NCBI GenBank assembly: GCA_016748015.1
Contig: JAAOMT010000759.1
Location: 5,971 to 19,176, forward strand
DNA length: 13,206 bases
Source of the DNA: Geosiphon pyriformis
Lineage: Eukaryota > Glomeromycota > Glomeromycetes > Archaeosporales > Geosiphonaceae
Direction: 5' to 3'
Shown here one piece after another: positions 8,320 to 13,206 of the stretch. Below the pieces are notes generated by a model, which was given only the letters and a program-made list of their open reading frames with translations, was not told the DNA's origin and made no database searches. The position numbers were made by a program, and so were the translations under genes. How positions within the stretch are numbered: the stretch's first letter is position 1; every line of letters begins with the position of its first letter.

Positions 8320-8343
8320 GAGTTATATAAAAAAAATAGAAAA
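8236..8343 (+). repeat. 23-bp direct repeats flanking a 62-bp insert
   Basis: The 23 bases at 8236-8258 and 8321-8343 differ only at one G/A site. Each encodes LYK(R/K)NRK-like residues, but in different frames, since the offset of 85 bp is not a multiple of three. The DNA between them is rich in T and G on the + strand (for example TTGTTGTTGTTGCC), opposite to the A/C-rich sense strand around it. This looks like an insertion with local duplication, such as filler DNA from break repair. Confidence 0.65.
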
Positions 8344-9507
8344 AATCCTGACCGCTCTTAAAGAGTCATTAGATTTGAAGAAAGAGAAATTGTGATCTAT
8401 AACATGCACACTGATCCATTAGCTGGACACTTTGGAAAGACTAAAACAATCCAGAAAACTTTAACTCACTATTATTGGCCTACCTTGGGAAAAGACATTG
8501 CTGAGTACATCAAAACCTGTGACACTTGCCAAAGAAAAAGAAAACCCAATTGCAAAAAAGATATTCATCTAATCTTTGTTAGCCAACTATTTGACAGAAT
8601 TGGTATAGATATTGTTGGATCTTTAACAATAACTCCTGATGGGAACAGATATATTATCACAGCTACCAACTATCTTACAAAGTGAGTAGAAGCAAGAGCC
8701 ACCCCAGATCAAACAGCAGTCTCAATAGCCAATTTCATTTATGAAGATATTATTTGTCATCATGGCTGCCCAAAAAAACTATTATTTGATAGAGGAAGAG
8801 CTTTTCTCAGTACTCTGGTTGAAGAACTTTGTAGAAAAATGAGAATACGTCACAAACTTTCCTCCTCTTATCACCCCCAAATAAATGGCTTAGTGGAACA
8901 TTTTAATAAAACACTATGTGAAACCTTAGCCAAAACCAGTGAAGAAACAAACTTATGGAACAAAGTACTGTTTTCAGCTTTGTTTGCTTATAGAACTGTG
9001 AATCATGACATAACAAGTTATGAACCCTTTTATCTGCTCTATAGATGAATGGCAACACTACCAATAGAAACTAACATTGAGATGATACCCTTTGAAAAAA
9101 TCACAATAAAAAATTACAAAGACATTTTGCAAAGAAGACTTGGTACCATTCTAGACTCATTGGTATAAACACGAATAATTGCCTTTGAAAAGATAAAACA
9201 GTTCCAAGAAAAGCTTAAGAAAAAGAAAACTTATAAAACACTTTTTTTAAGTATTGGTAACTTGGTATTAGAATATCGTTCAGATAGAGACAATATCTAT
9301 GGTAATAAATTTTCTAGCCGATGGAAAGGACCCTTTTTAATAAACAAAATTTTAAACAATAGTTCTTATATCCTACAAGATCAATATAGAACAATATTCA
9401 ATGATTGCTCTGTTTATGGCACACAACTCAAGAAATATCACAAACAATCTGATTGGTTACCTGTTGTGATAATACTGACCCAAGTGATCAGCAAAAATCA
9501 GATATAA
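8320..9507 (+). pseudogene. Integrase (HHCC finger, DDE core, GPF-type C-terminus)
   Basis: Integrase joins the cDNA ends to the host chromosome. The frame equals that of RT. Stops lie at 8359 (TAA), 8683 (TGA), 9046 (TGA) and 9166 (TAA), with sensible coding across each, ending at TAA 9505. The N-terminal zinc finger is intact: MHTDPLAGHFGK (His at 8407 and 8428) and CDTCQRK (Cys at 8518 and 8527). The core triad is present: Asp 8608 (IGIDIVG), Asp 8788 (LLFDRGRAF) and Glu 8896 (NGLVEHFN), giving D-x59-D-x35-E, the retroviral/gypsy spacing. The C-terminal part (about 9310-9440) has SRWKGPFLINKIL and YILQD, the GPY/F-type module. No chromodomain is visible. Unlike RT and RNase H, the metal-binding residues survive, although four stops break the protein. 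Confidence 0.92.
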
Positions 9508-9745
9508 ATAAATGTACTATTCCCAAAACAAAGGTATCTTCAATCGACATGAACAATTATTTTCTGAATCAAAATATACAAAATGCCTTCTATACTCTTC
9601 ATAAGTATTAGATCAAAAACTATCCAAATGCTACTTTGACCATTGGAAAACAAACCACCATAACTGATAACAGTGGAATACATACTGTTATTAGACTAAA
9701 GAAAACAACTACCAGAAGAGAAAAAATTGGTAGCAAAATAGATAA
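9468..9745 (+). pseudogene. Post-integrase coding extension, first part (unknown)
   Basis: Near 9465 the integrase frame becomes poor, while the frame one base back starts a clean hydrophilic reading (DNTDPSDQQKSDINK, then IPKTKVSSIDMNNYF). It holds an ATG at 9549, a TAG at 9609 and a closing TAG at 9753. The residues are Asn/Thr/Lys-rich, with IKNYPNATLTIGKQTT and a basic stretch near the end. I do not recognise the family. It could be a C-terminal extension of Pol reached by a one-base deletion, or a separate small ORF starting at 9549. I slightly favour the Pol extension, because the reading begins before the ATG. Confidence 0.5.
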
Positions 9746-10204
9746 GATCTGCTAGAAAGCATAACAGCAGTGATATTTGCACCTTTTAACACCATTGGAA
9801 AATCAATCAAAGAAATCTTGCCCATAGACAAAAACTTGTCATATAGAAGACAACTAGAGCTCTATGGTCGACTTGGTAAAATTATAGAAGACATGAAGCT
9901 GATGAAAAAAACAACTTCTGAAATACAAGTGGAAATTTTGGGCATTATATGATTAGATATCCCAAGAGTTTTGACCATTGCAAAAAGAGCCAAAACTCTT
10001 ATACAAAGGTTTGATCTCTTAGATACAAAGCTCATTTTGCTTCAAGTTCTATACACTTTATCTACAAAAGACTTCAACAAACTAGTTAGCTTTGAGTTAG
10101 ATAAAACCCTTTAATTAGAATATCCCATAAATAGTTTGATTTCACCAGAGCTCAATCTCTTTGAAGAGGATGATGTTATGGTTGAAACTCATAGTTTTTA
10201 TTAG
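9746..10204 (+). pseudogene. Post-integrase ORF running through the PPT into the 3' LTR
   Basis: A further one-base step back gives a frame with only two stops in about 150 codons (TGA 9950, TAA 10112), ending at TAG 10202. Its sequence is helix-like and well mixed: ITAVIFAPFNTIGKSIKEI, LELYGRLGKIIEDMKLM, LTIAKRAKTLIQRFDLL, and LNLFEEDD across the polypurine tract. It enters the LTR by about 30 bases. Such a clean frame is unlikely by chance in this AT-rich DNA, so it probably was coding. The function is unknown, and I see no membrane segment or zinc motif. It may be the last domain of a longer Pol or an accessory ORF. The overlap with the LTR resembles the arrangement of some retroviral 3' accessory genes, but that is analogy only. 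Confidence 0.55.
10163..10173 (+). promoter_or_regulatory. Polypurine tract for plus-strand priming
   Basis: GAAGAGGATGA lies directly against the TG of the 3' LTR. This is the expected position of the purine-rich RNA left by RNase H as the plus-strand primer. One T interrupts the purines. Confidence 0.7.
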
Positions 10205-10265
10205 TTATTGCATGTATTAACCATTGATGTTATATAATTAGCCACTTTATTTTTAGATATTGATC

Positions 10266-10349
10266 ATTGACCTGATCAATAATCTGACTATTGACCTGAC
10301 CATTGACCTGATCATTGACCTGATTATTGACTTGATCATTGATTTGGTT
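10266..10349 (+). repeat. 12-bp tandem array in 3' LTR U3 (7 units)
   Basis: Seven contiguous units of the ATTGACCTGATC type in the same register as the 5' LTR, followed by a partial unit (GTTGACC). Confidence 0.92.
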
Positions 10350-10368
10350 GTTGACCACTTTCAATAGC

Positions 10369-10375
10369 TATATAA
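10369..10375 (+). promoter_or_regulatory. Probable TATA box of the 3' LTR
   Basis: TATATAA in the block shared without change with the 5' LTR (3260-3266). In this LTR it could only drive transcription outward into the downstream flank. Confidence 0.45.
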
Positions 10376-10432
10376 GTGATGAGTCTCTTAGCTGTAGAAA
10401 AGCATGTAATAACAAACATCTGAATAATTAAG

Positions 10433-10442
10433 AATAAATAAA
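10433..10442 (+). terminator. AATAAA polyadenylation words of the 3' LTR
   Basis: Two overlapping AATAAA hexamers about 60 bases after the TATA box, at the place conserved with 3324-3333. They are the likely 3' processing signal of the element transcript. Support is position and conservation, since AATAAA is common in AT-rich DNA. Confidence 0.4.
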
Positions 10443-10885
10443 ATAACAACTTTCATCTCAATTCTTCTCTTATCGCTAATTTTTCTTTTCCTATCTTCAA
10501 GTATCTGAACATTTTAAAGATAAAAGATTACTTGTTGGCCTTTTCTTGACATATATAATTGTAGTATTTGAAGATTATTTGAATAAACATGACTGAAAAA
10601 CACAAGTTAATACTTGATATTAAATTCTAAAAGTGCTAACATGAAACATAGAATTATACCAGTGGTAATCAATTGTTGACAGTACAGACTATTTTTCTAC
10701 CTTCAGATTCCCCAGTTATCTTTGAAAAGAATAGCGACTAAAATATTTTATGAGACTGATCTCGCACATTGAATCCATACTCATTCAATTTGCTCTTTGA
10801 AGTTGAATTCCCTTTGATTATTTTCATTACCTTACAATTCTGTTCTTCCTTGTTATCCATTAGCTTGTTACTTCAATCCATAACA

Positions 10886-10889
10886 ATAT
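10886..10889. repeat. Target-site duplication, right copy (ATAT)
   Basis: Matches the four bases before the 5' LTR (3025-3028). Intact flanks on both sides argue that the copy arose by one insertion and was not assembled from recombined halves. Confidence 0.6.
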
Positions 10890-13206
10890 AAATACTTACT
10901 AATTTAGTTTTATTGAATTTAAAAAATAATTTTAATCTAAATTTTTGGTATTTTTTTTATATTAAAATTATTCTTAAATATTATATAATTAAAACTTTTA
11001 CAAATTGAATATTATATTAAATTTAATTTAGTCTAATTCAAATTAAATTTTTAATAAACAATTTTTATAATTAAAAACAAATAATAATACACTTAATATA
11101 AACATATATAATTAGATAATAATTAATAATACAGGTTTTTTTTACCAAAAAAACTAAAAAATTTTACAAATTATATATAATTGTTTTTATTAATAAAGTA
11201 TAATAAAATTTTATAAAAATTTTTTATTTTTTATAATATTTTGTTTATCTTAATCTTAGTTATACAATTAATATTTTTTTTAATTAAAATTATTTAATTA
11301 TTTTTAATTAAATTAATTTGATTTAATTTGGTAAATTTTATTATAGTTTTTTGCCAAAGTATTATTAATAGTATCTTAATTGACTTAATTTTGCCAAATT
11401 TAACAATACAAATTACACAGTTTTAAAAAATGTTTTCAATAATATTTTTTTTAAGATTACTTTTTAATTTGTACAAATATTAAGCTTTTTGTAATTGGTA
11501 TTTATTATTATATTATTTTTATTAACCAACTTTATTGCTTTCAATGTATTAAATTTAAATATAAATATTACTTTAATAATTTTTTTAAAACTATTTACAG
11601 TTATGTAAATTTTTCTGAAAAAACTTGTTATTAATTATCAAAAAATTAATATTTAAAGCATAAAATTTCTTAATAAAAACTTTTTCAAAAAAGATAATTT
11701 AAAAAAAAGTAAAAAAACATATTTAAATTATTATTATTAATAATAAATTAAATTTTTTCTAAAAATTTTGCAATTATTTTTTTAATTACAATTTTAAGTA
11801 TTTTAAATATATTTATATTAATAATATTTACTTTATTATGATTATTAGTTTTAAAGTTTGTTTTTTCTATTAAATGCTTATTTTTTATGTTTATATTTTT
11901 AAATTTTGTTATATTATTAATATTAATATCTTAATGTTTACTTTTTAATAATACAAACTTATTAAATAAAAAATTTTTTACTATTACTAAGTTTTTATAA
12001 TTCTATTTTTTTATTTTTTTTTAAAAGTTAAAGTATTATTAATAATATTAAAATTTCAGCTTTTTATATTTTTTTATATCTATTATATTACTAATACTGT
12101 TAACAGTTTTGAATTTGAGCAAAAAAATTTTAGTTTTATTAAATAAAAATAATAAAATAATTAATAAAATAAAGAAAAAAAACTATTTTTTTTTCTAAAT
12201 TTTTTTCTAAATTTTTATCTTTAAAAACCAAAAAAAGTTATTTTAATTATAGAAACGAAATTATTTATGTTATAATATTCGCATATTTATTAAAAATAAA
12301 TTTAAAAATATTAGGAAAATTAAATAATTTAATATTTAATATAAAGTTAATTTTATATATACAGTTATTTTTTTATTAAAAATATAATTTAATGTATTTA
12401 ATTTGTTATTAATTAAATATAAAATTTTTGTTTAATAATATTTTTATATTATTATTATTAAAAAAAATTAGTTTATTAATAAATTATTGAAAATAATTAA
12501 GTTAAAATAATAAATAAAGCTTTGTTTAATGATAAAATTTTATTATTATTATATATGTTTTATGTATATTGTAAATAAAAAATTATGTTTGGTTGCATAA
12601 TTAAAAAATTACAAATTAAACCAAAATTATTTAATAAAAATTATTTAAAATTTAATTTATAAAAACTAATTAATATTTTTAATTATCAAAAACTTTATAA
12701 CTTAAATAAATATTTTAAAAAAAAACACAAAATTTCAAACTGTTAAAAATTGTGTAAACTTAAATAATATATACTCAATAAATAAAATTAATACTATAAA
12801 ATACTTAAATTAAAGTTTACAGATGTTTTAAGTAAAAATTTATTGTTATTTTGTATAAGCTTGTGTATTTTGCTTTAATTAATTAATTAGCAGTTATTAA
12901 TTGTTTTAATATAATTAAACCAAAAAATTTTAAATTCAATTAAAAAAAAATTTTTATATATTAAACTTAAATAAAATGATAATTAAATAAAAAGATTTAT
13001 AATAATTATTTAAAATTAATTTTTTTAATTTTTAAAAATAAAAAATAAAACAATTTATTAACCAAACTTAAAAAAAAAATAATGAGTTAATACTTCTATC
13101 TTTGTAATTCTAATTACTTATATGCTTTCTGTCTATAATAAAAAAATTTTTTGGAAGAAATTAGAGTGCTATTTAGTGCTTAAATGTTTTTTTTTCAGCA
13201 TAAGTG
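10890..13206. other. AT-rich downstream flank, no gene supported
   Basis: Very AT-rich throughout, with long T and A runs and stops in every frame. I find no open frame of useful length, no LTR-family sequence, no RNA gene and no tandem array of note. The last 130 bases (from about 13080) are somewhat less biased and end in a T-run followed by CAG (13187-13199). That could be a splice acceptor of a gene outside the window, but nothing confirms it. Confidence 0.6.

Larger units (their letters stand above)
3029..10885 (+). mobile_element. Full-length, non-autonomous Ty3/gypsy-type LTR retrotransposon
   Basis: A 7857-bp element bounded by two direct LTRs (3029-3776 and 10174-10885), each starting TGTTATG and ending CATAACA, with a 4-bp flanking repeat ATAT. 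The inside encodes Gag with a zinc knuckle, then protease, reverse transcriptase, RNase H and integrase. That domain order is diagnostic of Ty3/gypsy (Metaviridae) rather than Ty1/copia. No chromodomain is visible after integrase. Reading frames are broken by about twenty stops and several frame changes, and key residues are lost, so the copy cannot move by itself. Almost every lesion I can interpret is a C-to-T or G-to-A transition. Both LTRs keep a TATA box and polyadenylation words, so transcription cannot be excluded. Host assignment to a glomeromycete fungus is from memory of protein style. Confidence 0.93.
10174..10885 (+). repeat. 3' LTR
   Basis: 712 bp, TGTTATGG to CCATAACA (8-bp terminal inverted repeat). 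It is collinear with the 5' LTR. The 36-bp length difference equals exactly three 12-bp units of the tandem array. Outside the array I find no indels and about one substitution in ten positions, almost all transitions going both ways (each LTR has lost some C or G). The TATA block and AATAAA words are kept. Confidence 0.93.

Noticed and set aside
8281-8320. Trinucleotide (TTG) microsatellite
   Set aside because: Only four units, so too short to call. It is better described as part of the 62-bp insert.
3829-9507. Alternative genetic code (reassigned stops) instead of decay
   Set aside because: All three stop codons occur in frame, at sites where one transition from Trp, Gln or Arg explains them, and frameshifts and lost catalytic residues accompany them. 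Decay fits better.
3029-10885. Classic CpA-targeted repeat-induced point mutation as the sole cause
   Set aside because: C-containing alleles at sites differing between LTRs precede all four bases, and CpA remains abundant in the element. The pattern is transition-specific but not CpA-specific.
13183-13199. 3' splice acceptor (T-run followed by CAG) at the window end
   Set aside because: T-runs are everywhere in this flank, and no exon can be seen in the seven bases that remain.

Overview
The window is eukaryotic. It holds one full-length but dead Ty3/gypsy-type LTR retrotransposon (3029-10885), set in extremely AT-rich DNA with no gene I can support. The very low GC of the flanks, the repeat content, the pervasive C-to-T/G-to-A decay and the style of the Gag and Pol proteins suggest a repeat-rich, AT-rich fungal genome. 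My recollection is that they most resemble predicted proteins of arbuscular mycorrhizal fungi (Rhizophagus / Glomeromycotina). That placement is memory and inference and was not checked by a search.

Layout. 1-1543 is AT-rich DNA without a supportable gene. 1544 to about 2165 is an old, decayed solo LTR of the same family. About 2166-3028 is again AT-rich. The element follows: 5' LTR 3029-3776, a short leader, gag from the ATG at 3829, then pol domains in the order protease, Cys-rich linker, reverse transcriptase, RNase H, integrase (the Ty3/gypsy order), a post-integrase extension, a polypurine tract 10163-10173, and the 3' LTR 10174-10885. The LTRs start TGTTATG and end CATAACA, and the element is flanked by the 4-bp repeat ATAT. 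10890-13206 is AT-rich DNA without recognisable genes.

The internal region once encoded a Gag-Pol set that packages the transcript, copies it to DNA and integrates it. It now carries about twenty in-frame stops, several frame changes, a small insertion in the integrase N-terminus, and replaced key residues in the zinc knuckle, the RT active site and RNase H. The copy cannot be autonomous.

The most notable signals are these. (1) The two LTRs differ at roughly 10% of sites, almost exclusively by transitions and with no indels outside one tandem repeat. (2) A 12-bp tandem array in the LTR is present as 10, 10 and 7 units in the three LTR copies. (3) CpG is nearly absent from the element. (4) A Cys-rich putative zinc ribbon lies between protease and RT. 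(5) An unfamiliar post-integrase coding extension reads through the polypurine tract into the 3' LTR. I found no tRNA, rRNA, CRISPR array or host gene.
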